This document shows, in pieces, positions 1-7,536 of a DNA stretch of 64,000 bases. The first letter of the stretch is position 1. Each line of letters starts with the position of its first letter. The translations under genes were made by a program, and so were the position numbers. Location of the stretch: assembly GCF_026805325.1 (NCBI RefSeq), contig NZ_JAPRAT010000002.1, positions 153,953 to 217,952 of the forward strand, written 5' to 3'. Source of the DNA: Natronobacillus azotifigens (lineage in GTDB: Bacteria; Bacillota; Bacilli; Bacillales; Amphibacillaceae). Under the pieces are notes generated by a model. It did no database searches. It worked only from the letters and a program-made list of their open reading frames with translations, and was not told where the DNA came from.

Positions 1-156
1 GATAAAGTGAAACTTCAATCAGTGTGGGTTTTTAGGTATTCCCCCACTGATTGTTAGTTGAACCGTTCGGGGTGCTAGCGTCCGTTACTCCCACGTAAAC
101 CACTTGATATTCTCCTTGTTTTGAAGTGGGAGTCTTACGGACGGTTGCTCCGGGAT
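1..156. repeat. double-hairpin interspersed repeat, copy 1
   Basis: Shortest of three related copies (others at 10729-10909 and 45806-45986). It begins with the shared ATAAAGTGAAAC start and ends GGGATA, and lacks about 25 bases between the two stems that the other copies have. Stem 1 (about 18-54) pairs AATCAGTG with CACTGATT. Stem 2 (about 79-143) pairs GTCCGT and CTCCCAC with GTGGGAG and ACGGAC. It lies just upstream of the recombinase ribosome binding site. Function unknown. Confidence 0.85.
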
Positions 157-180
157 AGAGCGGATTATTGGAGGGGTATC

Positions 181-906
181 ATGGAAAAGAAAAAGGTTGC
201 AGAACATGTCGCTTTATCTGAAGGCGAACATTTGTACTTATTACAAAAATACGGTGAATACGAATTAAAAAAGAAAATTGATCAATTGAATCAATCGAAA
301 CAACGAGACTCACGTAGAATAGAACAAATAAAATCAGACTTTCATGCGCTCATTAGTAAAGGCATGCAAACCGTTCAGCCAATTCGAGAAAAGCATTTGA
401 TTGATGCGATGAAAGAAAAATTACGTGAAACTTCTGAACGGAACTATTTTTTGTTTGTGATGGGGATGAATACAGGATTACGGATAAGTGACCTCCTACC
501 ACTTCGGGTACAAGATGTTCGAGGGAAAACACATATAATTATGAAAGAAACAAAAACACGGAAGAACAAACGGTTTTTGATCAATATGGAGTTAAGAAAT
601 ATTATTGTTGCCTATACGAGTGAAATGAGTGACGAGGACTACCTCTTCCCTTCTCATAAAACCGATCTACCGCTTCAACGGGTACAAGCATATAAAGTAT
701 TAAATCAAGCGGCAAATGAAGTTGGTATCAAAGATTTTGGTACACATAGCATGCGGAAAACATTTGGTTTTTGGCACTATACGATTAATAAAAATGTCGC
801 ATTATTACAAGATATTTTTAATCATTCATCACCAGACATTACCTTACGATACATCGGAATCAATCAAGATATTGTCGATAAAAGTTTGGAGAATTTTAGT
901 TTGTAA
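181..906 (+). CDS. tyrosine recombinase / phage-type integrase
   Basis: A 241-residue site-specific recombinase of the tyrosine integrase family, which cuts and rejoins DNA through a covalent phosphotyrosine. The catalytic set is visible: Arg101 in TGLRISDLLPLR, a Lys near 125, His189 and Arg192 in HSMRK, His215 in FNHSS and Tyr224 in RYIG. The N-terminal part (residues 1-70) is charged and probably helical, and there is no separate arm-binding domain. The ATG at 181 is chosen because GGAGGGG ends 3-4 bases before it; the longer reading frame from 121 starts inside the hairpin repeat. It is followed by a strong terminator. No att site or phage genes are seen next to it, so it may be a stand-alone or relic recombinase. 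Confidence 0.88.
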   Translation: MEKKKVAEHVALSEGEHLYLLQKYGEYELKKKIDQLNQSKQRDSRRIEQIKSDFHALISKGMQTVQPIREKHLIDAMKEKLRETSERNYFLFVMGMNTGLRISDLLPLRVQDVRGKTHIIMKETKTRKNKRFLINMELRNIIVAYTSEMSDEDYLFPSHKTDLPLQRVQAYKVLNQAANEVGIKDFGTHSMRKTFGFWHYTINKNVALLQDIFNHSSPDITLRYIGINQDIVDKSLENFSL

Positions 907-932
907 GAAAAGACAAAAAGTGACTACCTAAT

Positions 933-974
933 AAAGAACTGCACACCTAAGCTATTTTAGGGTGCAGTTCTTTT
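933..974 (+). terminator. Rho-independent terminator after the recombinase
   Basis: AAAGAACTGCAC and CCTAA pair with TTAGG and GTGCAGTTCTTTT around a short loop. The stem is long and ends in four T, 27 bases after the recombinase stop codon. Confidence 0.85.
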
Positions 975-1024
975 AACATCTATAAGCCGGAAAGTAACTA
1001 TTCTAAACTATGTATCTAAAAAAA

Positions 1025-1258
1025 TTAATTTACTTCATAAATTTTCACATCACTAGCTAGTGCCTCTTGAATTTTATCTAATTCCTTAATTGCTTGTTCT
1101 TTTGTATCATAGAATCCAAGATGCACAGTTTTGGCTCCCCAAAATCCATTGTCAATTATTCCACTTAGAGAACCTTTCTTCTTTCCTCCAATTACCATAT
1201 CAACTGAATACGAAATACATTGAGCCAGTTGTTTTTTGTCTTGTGACCTTACCCACAT
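1025..1258 (-). CDS. small hypothetical protein (77 aa)
   Basis: Not recognised. A 77-residue soluble protein, charged at both ends, with a glycine/lysine-rich middle (VIGGKKKG) and a C-terminal helix rich in Glu and Lys (TKEQAIKELDKIQEAL). There is no signal peptide or membrane segment. The ATG is preceded by GGGAGAGG at good spacing, which supports a real gene. It lies downstream of queE on the same strand, but a 90-base gap separates them, so membership of the que operon is uncertain. Confidence 0.6.
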   Translation of the reverse strand: MWVRSQDKKQLAQCISYSVDMVIGGKKKGSLSGIIDNGFWGAKTVHLGFYDTKEQAIKELDKIQEALASDVKIYEVN

Positions 1259-1347
1259 AACAAATCCTCTCCCTTTTTTAACCGAATTTTTCTCCCTTTG
1301 TTATAACAAATTACAAAATGCTGAACATAGGAATCAGCATTTTCATC

Positions 1348-2076
1348 CTATACTCCACGCTTGTTGCCCCAAACAAGTGCATGTACTTGGGGTAAAACGC
1401 GAACAGCATTTAAGGTGTTAGATAGCATCACCTGATCAATCAACCATTCGTATTTGGATAACAAATGATGAGCTAGTTGTTCTGGATCTATTTCCGATAA
1501 ATCATCGTTCCCAACTTGTAAGAATAATGAAACCTCAGGGTATCGTGCATGAATGTATGTTGCATAGTCCAAATCTTCTTGATCAAATACAACCACTTTT
1601 AAACTAAGATGTGACAAACGATTTTCTTCTGTTAAAGAAGCGATGATCTTGTCAAGCATTTCCCAATCTGTTTGCATCTTAGAACTTGGTGGTTTTGGCG
1701 AAATGGTCAAATCATCAATCGTTAAAAACCACGGTTGCCAACGACTTCCCTGTGTTTCTAAAGCAACGTTAAGATCGCACGCATGTAGGGCATCGATTAG
1801 TTGATTTAGATTCTGTAATAGAGCTGGATTTCCTCCCGAAATCGTAACATGATCAAATCGGTCCTTTCCTACTTCTTTCAAACGGTCCATAATTTGTTCT
1901 GTCGTCAACATTTCTATTTCCTCTTTAGCTGAACCATCCCACGTAAAAGCAGAATCACACCAAGAGCACTGATAATCACAACCAGCAGTTCGGATAAACA
2001 TCGTTTTTCGCCCGACCACCATCCCTTCTCCTTGAATGGTTGGTCCAAAGATCTCAAGAATAGGAAACTTACTCAT
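1348..2076 (-). CDS. queE: 7-carboxy-7-deazaguanine synthase (radical SAM)
   Basis: QueE converts 6-carboxy-tetrahydropterin to 7-carboxy-7-deazaguanine in the preQ0/queuosine pathway. The protein is 242 residues. The N-terminus has the substrate loop (FGPTIQGEGM) and the radical-SAM cysteine cluster as Cys-x3-Cys-x2-Cys in AGCDYQCSWCD; TISGGNPAL follows as the SAM-binding GGxP-like segment. It overlaps queD by 8 bases, so translation is probably coupled. It is the last gene of queC-queD-queE. No queF follows, unlike the Bacillus subtilis queCDEF operon. Confidence 0.95.
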   Translation of the reverse strand: MSKFPILEIFGPTIQGEGMVVGRKTMFIRTAGCDYQCSWCDSAFTWDGSAKEEIEMLTTEQIMDRLKEVGKDRFDHVTISGGNPALLQNLNQLIDALHACDLNVALETQGSRWQPWFLTIDDLTISPKPPSSKMQTDWEMLDKIIASLTEENRLSHLSLKVVVFDQEDLDYATYIHARYPEVSLFLQVGNDDLSEIDPEQLAHHLLSKYEWLIDQVMLSNTLNAVRVLPQVHALVWGNKRGV

Positions 2077-2545
2077 GGCTCATCCACTCCCGCCTAGCTT
2101 CAGCATAACTGGTTGGTGTTTCGTATAATTGAACGAATTCGATCCGGCAGTCATTGGTTTGCTTTTTCAATGCTTCTTCCATTTTTTCATAAATCCACAC
2201 GACCATGTTTTCGGCTGTTGTATTCATTTTTGGTAAAGTTTCGTTTAAGTAGCGGTGATCTAAAAATATTTCTATTTCACTTTTCCAAATTTCTTTTATC
2301 GTACCAAAATCAATGACAAGGCCGATTTCATCCACCATCCCACTAATTCCGAAAATAACTTGATACGTGTGACCATGAAGGTTTTTGCACTTCCCTTCAT
2401 AACAATGCAAATGATGGGCAGCGTCAAAGTGAAAAGACTTACTCACCAGAACACGTTTTTGATGGTATTTCAGTTCATGGCGTTGAATATCTTCTTCTAG
2501 TTTTTGTAACTTTTCTACGATAGAAAATTCATACATCCTGTTCAC
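2069..2545 (-). CDS. queD: 6-carboxy-5,6,7,8-tetrahydropterin synthase
   Basis: QueD makes 6-carboxy-tetrahydropterin from dihydroneopterin triphosphate, the first dedicated step after GTP cyclohydrolase. The 158-residue sequence shows the zinc-binding histidines ([13 protein letters not shown] then NLHGHTY) and a catalytic Cys in CYEGKCKN. The C-terminal Glu lies in the [10 protein letters not shown] segment. It overlaps queC by 4 bases (ATGA) upstream and queE by 8 bases downstream, giving a tightly coupled operon. Confidence 0.95.
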   Translation of the reverse strand: MNRMYEFSIVEKLQKLEEDIQRHELKYHQKRVLVSKSFHFDAAHHLHCYEGKCKNLHGHTYQVIFGISGMVDEIGLVIDFGTIKEIWKSEIEIFLDHRYLNETLPKMNTTAENMVVWIYEKMEEALKKQTNDCRIEFVQLYETPTSYAEARREWMSHE

Positions 2546-3204
2546 CTTCCTTCGATTTCTTTCAAATAAGTATCCAGTCCATTTTTACGTAACGTACATG
2601 CTGGACATGTACCACAGCCATCACCAATGACCCCGTGATAGCAAGTTAATGTGTTTTTTCTAACATAAGCAAATCGATTAAGTTGATCGGCAAGTTTCCA
2701 CGTTTCTGCTTTATCTAGCCACATTAGTGGTGTATGAATGACAAATTGATCGTCCATCGATAAATTAAGCGAGACATTTAGTGATTTGACAAAGACATCT
2801 CGACAATCTGGATACCCACTAAAGTCTGTTTCGCAGACACCCGTAACAATGTGTTTTGCCCCAATTTGTCTTGCTAAGATGGTAGCGAAAGAAAGAAACA
2901 GTAAATTTCTACCTGGAACAAAGGTTGATGGAAGTTCTTCTTTCCCCCCATCGTTCACTTGAATTTCCTCTCGGGTTAATGCACTTGGTGCCAGTTGATT
3001 TAATAAGGACATGTCGAGTACGTGATGCGTCACGTTTAGTTCCTCGGTAATTTTTTTTGCAACTGCAATCTCTTGTTTGTGGCGTTGCTGATAATCAAAA
3101 GTAACCGCTTCGACGTGAGCAAATCGTTCAAGTGCCCAGAATAAGCAGGTGGTACTATCTTGTCCACCACTAAATACGACAACGGCTTTTTCATTTTTCT
3201 CCAT
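2542..3204 (-). CDS. queC: 7-cyano-7-deazaguanine synthase
   Basis: QueC uses ATP and ammonia to turn carboxy-deazaguanine into preQ0. The PP-loop SGGQDSTT sits near the N-terminus, and the C-terminal zinc cysteines are in [13 protein letters not shown]. The start at 3204 (MEKNEKA, 220 residues) is chosen because GGAAGGG lies just upstream. The longer frame to 3375 runs through the preQ1 riboswitch and its terminator and is not coding. It is the first gene of the operon and is controlled by that riboswitch. Confidence 0.95.
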   Translation of the reverse strand: MEKNEKAVVVFSGGQDSTTCLFWALERFAHVEAVTFDYQQRHKQEIAVAKKITEELNVTHHVLDMSLLNQLAPSALTREEIQVNDGGKEELPSTFVPGRNLLFLSFATILARQIGAKHIVTGVCETDFSGYPDCRDVFVKSLNVSLNLSMDDQFVIHTPLMWLDKAETWKLADQLNRFAYVRKNTLTCYHGVIGDGCGTCPACTLRKNGLDTYLKEIEGR

Positions 3205-3248
3205 GATGATCCCTTCCTTTTCAAAAAGAGCATTCCACGCACCCAAAT

Positions 3249-3318
3249 AAAAAAACGATACCCTAAGAAAGGTAACGTACATTCTTAGTTTTTTATAGAG
3301 GGTGTAGCTAGAACCTCT
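3249..3318 (-). promoter_or_regulatory. preQ1-I riboswitch with terminator
   Basis: On the minus strand, 3318-3285 carries the compact preQ1-I aptamer: AGAGGTTCTAGCTACACCCT, then CT, a TA and an A-rich tail ending CTAA. It is followed by a terminator at 3278-3249 (ACGTTACC, loop TTTCTTAG, GGTATCGT, run of T). The tail CTAAGAA (3288-3282) is complementary to TTCTTAG in the terminator loop (3269-3263). Ligand binding, which docks the tail, would therefore favour termination. It precedes queC by about 45 bases. Confidence 0.95.
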
Positions 3319-3450
3319 CCTGCTCTGTAGCAGAATTGTATGATGTTTGCTTCTATATTGTACCATAAGAATCATGTGAGTTTAGAAGAAATAGTTCATT
3401 TTCCGGTAAAACTTTGATGAATTTATGAAAAATCGTGATTAGTGTCCATT

Positions 3451-3477
3451 ACACTTCATTGACCAATACATATAATA
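3451..3477 (+). promoter_or_regulatory. sigma-K-type promoter 1 (YjcZ cluster)
   Basis: AC, 16 bases, CATATAATA, matching the mother-cell sigma-K pattern AC-N16-CATAnnnTA. The same arrangement occurs at 4169 and 4760, each about 40 bases before a YjcZ start codon. Confidence 0.72.
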
Positions 3478-3510
3478 CTCTTGAAACAACATAAAGGAGG
3501 TATATAAGAA

Positions 3511-3624
3511 ATGGCTTACCCAGCACATGGCGCAGCAGGATTTGGCGGAGGTTTCGCTCTGTTGATCGTATTGTTTATTCTATTAGTAATTATTGGTGCT
3601 TCATTTGGAGGATATGGATACTAA
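3511..3624 (+). CDS. YjcZ-family sporulation peptide (37 aa)
   Basis: A 37-residue peptide: short Gly/Ala/His leader, then the family core GFGGGFALLIVLFILLVIIG, then a small aromatic tail (GGYGY). The core is a single membrane-spanning segment. YjcZ proteins are small spore-associated products in Bacillaceae; their biochemical role is not established. GGAGG lies 9 bases upstream and a sigma-K-type promoter 40 bases upstream. It is first in a three-gene unit with 3668-3850 and 3897-4082. Confidence 0.88.
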   Translation: MAYPAHGAAGFGGGFALLIVLFILLVIIGASFGGYGY

Positions 3625-3667
3625 ATTGATGCAATAAAAATGAATCAAAAAAGGAGGTTTTTCTATT

Positions 3668-3850
3668 ATGGCAATGGGTAGCGGCGGCTCTTTTGCTTCA
3701 GCAGAAGCACAAGCGCAAGCAGGTGCACCAGTTGGAGGGGCTCCAGTAGCAGGTAGACATGGCGGCTTTGGCGGTGGATTCGCTTTATTAATCGTCTTGT
3801 TTATTTTGTTAATTATTATTGGTGCTTCTTTCACTGGTTATGGTTATTAA
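3668..3850 (+). CDS. YjcZ-family sporulation peptide (60 aa)
   Basis: A 60-residue paralogue with a longer leader rich in Ala, Gln and Gly (EAQAQAGAPVGGAPVAG), followed by the membrane core (GFGGGFALLIVLFILLIII) and a GYGY tail. The ribosome binding site AGGAGG precedes the ATG. There is no promoter-like sequence in the 43-base gap after the first peptide, so it is probably co-transcribed from the promoter at 3451. The leader resembles low-complexity spore-surface peptides; this is inference. Confidence 0.88.
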   Translation: MAMGSGGSFASAEAQAQAGAPVGGAPVAGRHGGFGGGFALLIVLFILLIIIGASFTGYGY

Positions 3851-3896
3851 GATGTAATGAAACACATTACGTAATATTGTGAAGGAGGGAAAAACG

Positions 3897-4082
3897 ATGG
3901 CATACGGAGGCTTTGGCGGCGGATCTTACGCTGCAGCACAAGCACAAGCATTTAGTGATCCAGGATTCGGAGGTTGCTATACTGCTCCTTGTGGTCCAGT
4001 TCGAGGATTTGGCGGAGGATTTGCGTTAATTGTAGTACTATTTATCCTTCTCATTATCGTTGGTGCAACGGTAGTATACTAA
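3897..4082 (+). CDS. YjcZ-family sporulation peptide (61 aa)
   Basis: A 61-residue paralogue starting at 3897, where GGAGGG is 6 bases upstream; an in-frame ATG at 3879 lacks a site. The leader contains AAAQAQAF and two cysteines (GGCYTAPCG), then RGFGGGF and the hydrophobic core ending VVY rather than GYGY. The Cys-containing leader recurs in 4389-4574 and 4974-5153, so these three form a long, cysteine-bearing subtype next to the short subtype. A terminator follows. Confidence 0.87.
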   Translation: MAYGGFGGGSYAAAQAQAFSDPGFGGCYTAPCGPVRGFGGGFALIVVLFILLIIVGATVVY

Positions 4083-4091
4083 AAAGAATTT

Positions 4092-4122
4092 AGGAGTTAA
4101 CATCGATTGATGTTGACTCCTT
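4092..4122 (+). terminator. terminator after first YjcZ unit
   Basis: AGGAGTTAACATC, GATT loop, GATGTTGACTCCTT. A near-perfect hairpin 10 bases after the stop codon. Confidence 0.75.
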
Positions 4123-4168
4123 ATTTCATTCGTACATTAAATTCATGAAAATTGGATGAATGTCCATG

Positions 4169-4195
4169 ACCAAAACCCTATATTTACATATAATA
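4169..4195 (+). promoter_or_regulatory. sigma-K-type promoter 2 (YjcZ cluster)
   Basis: AC, 16 bases, CATATAATA, located 40 bases before the peptide start at 4227. The TGTCCAT context just upstream of the AC is shared with promoter 1. Confidence 0.72.
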
Positions 4196-4226
4196 CTCTC
4201 GAAACAAGAAAAGGAGGTTGGTAGAA

Positions 4227-4343
4227 ATGGCTTGTTACGGTGCTGCACCAGGTGCAGGATATGGCGGAGGATTCGCTTTGCTAATCGTATTGTTTATTTT
4301 ATTAATTATCATCGGTGCTTCTTTCGTAGGTTATGGTTGGTAG
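4227..4343 (+). CDS. YjcZ-family sporulation peptide (38 aa)
   Basis: A 38-residue short-subtype peptide: MACYGAAPGAGYGGG, the conserved hydrophobic core FALLIVLFILLIIIG, and the tail ASFVGYGW. AGGAGG lies 10 bases upstream. It is first gene of the second unit, followed 45 bases later by a long-subtype paralogue. The short-then-long order repeats in units 2 and 3. Confidence 0.87.
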   Translation: MACYGAAPGAGYGGGFALLIVLFILLIIIGASFVGYGW

Positions 4344-4388
4344 AAATTAATTCATTCCATTTCACTTAAAGAGGAGGAGGGGAAATCT

Positions 4389-4574
4389 ATGGCATATGGA
4401 TATCCAGGGGCAGGAGCTCATGCTGCAGCTGCAGCGTATGCTGATCCGGGATTTGGTGTAGGGTGTGGTTGCCACACTGGACCTGTCGCACCAGTACGTG
4501 GATTTGGCGGTGGTTTTGCGTTAATTATTGTTTTATTCATCCTATTAATCATCGTAGGAGCAGCTATTATATAA
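4389..4574 (+). CDS. YjcZ-family sporulation peptide (61 aa)
   Basis: A 61-residue long-subtype peptide. The leader is Ala-rich (GAHAAAAAYADPGFG) with a Cys-Gly-Cys-His motif (GVGCGCHTG), then APVRGFGGGF and the membrane core ending VGAAII. GAGGAGGGG precedes the ATG. It is followed by a strong terminator at 4581-4624. The ADPGFG and RGFGGGF blocks are shared with 3897-4082. Confidence 0.87.
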   Translation: MAYGYPGAGAHAAAAAYADPGFGVGCGCHTGPVAPVRGFGGGFALIIVLFILLIIVGAAII

Positions 4575-4580
4575 ATGAAT

Positions 4581-4624
4581 AAAAAGGAGTCAACATGCGT
4601 AACGTGTGTTGACTCTTTTTTCTT
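4581..4624 (+). terminator. terminator after second YjcZ unit
   Basis: AAAAAGGAGTCAACA pairs with TGTTGACTCTTTTTT. It sits 7 bases after the stop codon. The stem sequence GAGTCAACA resembles that of the first unit's terminator, consistent with duplication of whole units. Confidence 0.85.
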
Positions 4625-4759
4625 TGAATAGAGTAGGCTTGAAATTTAAATTATTATTTAGGAGCAGATATAGGCGCGTCCAGATCCGAGACTCGAATGG
4701 TGAACTTCACTAGTTTATCTTCTTTCCACGTTTTTGATAAAAATAGATGAATGCCCCTT

Positions 4760-4786
4760 ACATAAAAGCCCCTCATACATATAATA
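4760..4786 (+). promoter_or_regulatory. sigma-K-type promoter 3 (YjcZ cluster)
   Basis: AC, 16 bases, CATATAATA, 33 bases before the start codon at 4819. It is the third instance with identical spacing. Confidence 0.72.
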
Positions 4787-4818
4787 ATTTTGTAACCTGT
4801 TAAGGGAGGGATTCAGTA

Positions 4819-4926
4819 ATGACTCACACAGGCGCAGCAGGGTTCGGCGGCGGATTTGCACTATTGATTGTACTGTTTATTTTATTGGTAATCATTGGTG
4901 CTTCTTTCGGCGGATATGCAGTTTAG
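4819..4926 (+). CDS. YjcZ-family sporulation peptide (35 aa)
   Basis: A 35-residue short-subtype peptide: MTHTGAAGFGGGFALL, the hydrophobic core, and GASFGGYAV. GGGAGGG lies 8 bases before the ATG. It opens the third unit, followed 47 bases later by a long-subtype gene. It is too short for many gene callers, but the match to its six neighbours leaves little doubt. Confidence 0.86.
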   Translation: MTHTGAAGFGGGFALLIVLFILLVIIGASFGGYAV

Positions 4927-4973
4927 AAAAAGTTCGAATGAATCGTAATTTCCGTTAAGGAGGGAAATTTTTT

Positions 4974-5153
4974 ATGGCATATGGTCATCCAGGAGCTGGT
5001 GCACAAGCACAAGCAGCAGCATTTGCAGACCCAGCAATGGGGGCAGGTTGTCACACTGCTCCAGTAGCAGCTCCAGCACGAGGATTTGGAGGATTTTCAT
5101 TTATTGTAGTAATGTTTGTTCTTTTAATCATCGTAGGCGCAACAATTATCTAG
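4974..5153 (+). CDS. YjcZ-family sporulation peptide (59 aa)
   Basis: A 59-residue long-subtype peptide: MAYGHPGAGAQAQAAAFADP leader, a single Cys-His (GCHTAP), PARGFGGFSF and the core FIVVMFVLLIIVGATII. The core departs from the others (FSFIVVM in place of FALIIVL). AAGGAGGG precedes the ATG. A strong terminator follows at 5160-5200. Confidence 0.86.
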   Translation: MAYGHPGAGAQAQAAAFADPAMGAGCHTAPVAAPARGFGGFSFIVVMFVLLIIVGATII

Positions 5154-5159
5154 AACATC

Positions 5160-5200
5160 AAGAGAGCCAATACGTAGGAATACGTATTGGCTCTCTTTTT
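5160..5200 (+). terminator. terminator after third YjcZ unit
   Basis: AAGAGAGCCAATACGTA, GGAA loop, TACGTATTGGCTCTCTT then T. A 17-base perfect stem directly after the last YjcZ gene. Confidence 0.9.
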
Positions 5201-5308
5201 ACTGACCAATCCTATCTTACATAGGGCGAAGTTGATCTTTTCTTGCATAGTAAGTTAAGCGATTGAATAAAAATAGTACAAGCTGATAATACAGAGGAGT
5301 GATCCAAT

Positions 5309-5938
5309 TTGGGTACTTTTTTTAGTTATTTCTTATTAGGTCTTACATTAGCAGCACCGATTGGTCCGATTAATGCTGCACAAATCAATCAAGGAATCAA
5401 GAATGGTTTTTTTCATTCTTGGGCAATAGGTTTAGGTTCTATCGTTGGGGAATTTTTGTTTATTCTCTCCATCTTCTTTGGGGTTGTTCATTTCATGGAA
5501 ATTCCATTAATGAAAACCTTTTTATGGTCTTTCGGCGCGTTTGTACTCCTATACACTGCGATTGAAAATATTGTGAGTATTCCTCAAATAACCGAGTCAG
5601 ACGAACGAGAAAAAGAGTCAATTAGAAAAACATTTCTAAGTGGCTTCTTCATCACCATTGCCAATCCATTATCGATCTTATTTTGGCTAGGTATTTATGG
5701 CTCTATTTTAGCTGATACGATCCACCGCTATGACTTACAATACGTGATTTTATATGGAGTAGCAGTCATTATTGGACTTATGCTATGGGATGTAACAATG
5801 GCAATTATTTCGAGTGGATTCCGAAAAATACTCACACCAATGTTACTAAAGGGCATCTCCCTTGTATCAGGAATTTGTCTATTTGCTTTCGCTGGTTATT
5901 TTGGCTTTCAAGCGATTAAATTATTGCTTCAATTTTAA
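5309..5938 (+). CDS. LysE-family amino acid exporter
   Basis: A 209-residue inner-membrane exporter of the LysE/RhtB type. The N-terminus has the family signature (LGLTLAAPIGPINAAQI) and further helices lie around residues 40-60, 110-135, 145-165 and 180-205. The start codon is TTG, chosen because GAGGAG lies 9 bases upstream. It converges with the permease gene, and the two stop codons overlap (TAA at 5936-5938 against 5935-5937). The exported substrate cannot be told from sequence. Confidence 0.88.
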   Translation: MGTFFSYFLLGLTLAAPIGPINAAQINQGIKNGFFHSWAIGLGSIVGEFLFILSIFFGVVHFMEIPLMKTFLWSFGAFVLLYTAIENIVSIPQITESDEREKESIRKTFLSGFFITIANPLSILFWLGIYGSILADTIHRYDLQYVILYGVAVIIGLMLWDVTMAIISSGFRKILTPMLLKGISLVSGICLFAFAGYFGFQAIKLLLQF

Positions 5939-7254
5939 TGCCATTTTTTTCGCATAAAAAAAGTAACCGTTGCAATGATCGCGATAAATCCAAAACTAAT
6001 AAAAAATCCGATCCGAGCTGTCTGGTCAAACAAAGTTCCCACAATGCCGATTAACAATAGACCAATTCCAATCCAGCGTTTGATCTCACTAAATTTCGTA
6101 ATTTTTATTAGTTTATGATAAGAATACAATATAAAAATCCATATATATAACAACATTAGACTCGCTGCCGTGGTAATGTACTCATAAATTTTATCAGGTA
6201 ATAACAATGCGACTACGATCGATCCTACTAATCCAATTGCGGTTACCAATACCGAATAATAGGGAACATCACGAAAACCAGTTTTGGCAAATATTTTCGG
6301 TGCATCTCGATCTTCTGCTAAAGAAGTCAAAATCGTCGTGATTCCATACAGCGAGGCTACCATTGTTGAAAATCCTCCAATAATAAGTACCCCATTAAAG
6401 ATGTGTGTAATAACAGTAAAATTAAATTGTTGTAAAACCATAATAAAGGGACTTTCATCTGTACTAAATGAATCAAGGGGCGAAATCCATACAGCTAATC
6501 CGATGGAAAGTAGATAAATGATCGTTAAAACAGAAATCATGACGCGCCCTGCTTTTGCAGCTTGTTTCGTATCTTCTAACTCATTGGACATAATCCCCAT
6601 TACTTCGATGCCGGCAAAAGCATATAGCACAAAAATAAATCCTGTCCAAACCCCTTTAAAACCTTCAGGAAAAAAACCTTCCATGGTCAAAGGAAAGCTT
6701 CGTTCGGCTGAAACGTCTGGAAAAACCCCACTAAGTGCTAAAAAACAAATTATAATGAACATTAAGATAGCTGCTATTTTCATTGCACCAAATACATTTT
6801 CTACCTTTTCAAACCCAACGACACCAGTAATGATAACCCCAATTCCTAATACAGAAAAAACACTAGACATAATCCATAGTGGTAAGTTCGGAAACCAAAA
6901 TTGAGCAAATATCGAAATGGCAATTAATTGACTTCCCATAATGAGGAGTTCTGATGTCCAATATACCCATCCATTACTAAAACCAGCCCATCGTCCATAA
7001 GCTTTTTTCGCATATGTTCGAAACGAACCTTTCTGAGGATCTGCGGAAGTCATACTGGATAATGCATCATAAACAATATAAGTAGCTAAAGCTGCCAAAA
7101 CAAACAAAAGCAATATCATTGGTCCAGAACGTTGAATCGCGATAGCAGAACCTAAAAAGAACCCAGTTCCGATTGTGCACCCAACACCAATTAACGATAG
7201 TTGCCACCATTTTATTTTTTTTGCTTGTTTCACTTGTTTTGCACATGTTTTCAT
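5935..7254 (-). CDS. APC-family amino acid permease
   Basis: A 439-residue, about twelve-helix amino acid transporter of the APC superfamily. The first helix has the GVGCTIGTGFFLGSA signature used for substrate binding. GFEKVENVFGAMKI and the YAFAGIEVMGI helix are also typical. The start at 7254 (MKTCAKQ) follows GGGAGAAG; the 19 codons upstream in the frame to 7311 lack a site. The substrate is unknown. It ends in overlap with the convergent LysE gene, so no separate terminator is visible. Confidence 0.88.
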   Translation of the reverse strand: MKTCAKQVKQAKKIKWWQLSLIGVGCTIGTGFFLGSAIAIQRSGPMILLLFVLAALATYIVYDALSSMTSADPQKGSFRTYAKKAYGRWAGFSNGWVYWTSELLIMGSQLIAISIFAQFWFPNLPLWIMSSVFSVLGIGVIITGVVGFEKVENVFGAMKIAAILMFIIICFLALSGVFPDVSAERSFPLTMEGFFPEGFKGVWTGFIFVLYAFAGIEVMGIMSNELEDTKQAAKAGRVMISVLTIIYLLSIGLAVWISPLDSFSTDESPFIMVLQQFNFTVITHIFNGVLIIGGFSTMVASLYGITTILTSLAEDRDAPKIFAKTGFRDVPYYSVLVTAIGLVGSIVVALLLPDKIYEYITTAASLMLLYIWIFILYSYHKLIKITKFSEIKRWIGIGLLLIGIVGTLFDQTARIGFFISFGFIAIIATVTFFMRKKWH

Positions 7255-7536
7255 AACCGTAACTTCTCCCTTATCGCAATGTAGCTTCAAAGTAAATGCC
7301 TTAGCTCGCATTAGTATTTCCGCATTTCAGGAAATCTTATTCAACAATAAGTGAAACATCAAGACAGTGTTATTTTTTTGTGTGAAAAACCTAACAATCC
7401 TTTGGAATGCTGGCTTCGATTATTTTTAAGAAAAATCAAGAAAAAACGAGCATTCCAGAACGGACTACTCGTTTCACATTTTTACATGTATTTTGATCGA
7501 GGGAAATGTGATCATTGTTGGCGCAACGTTTCATCG
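7255..7536. other. intergenic, no supported gene
   Basis: About 280 bases between the permease start and the DUF2512 gene's stop. It holds an imperfect hairpin (GGAATGC at about 7402, GCATTCC at about 7450). The 79-codon plus-strand frame at 7351-7590 has no ribosome binding site and overlaps the DUF2512 C-terminus. I see nothing else. Confidence 0.5.

Noticed and set aside
3601..3834. minus-strand frame opposite the YjcZ genes
   Set aside because: Antisense shadow of low-complexity Gly/Ala codons, without a ribosome binding site.
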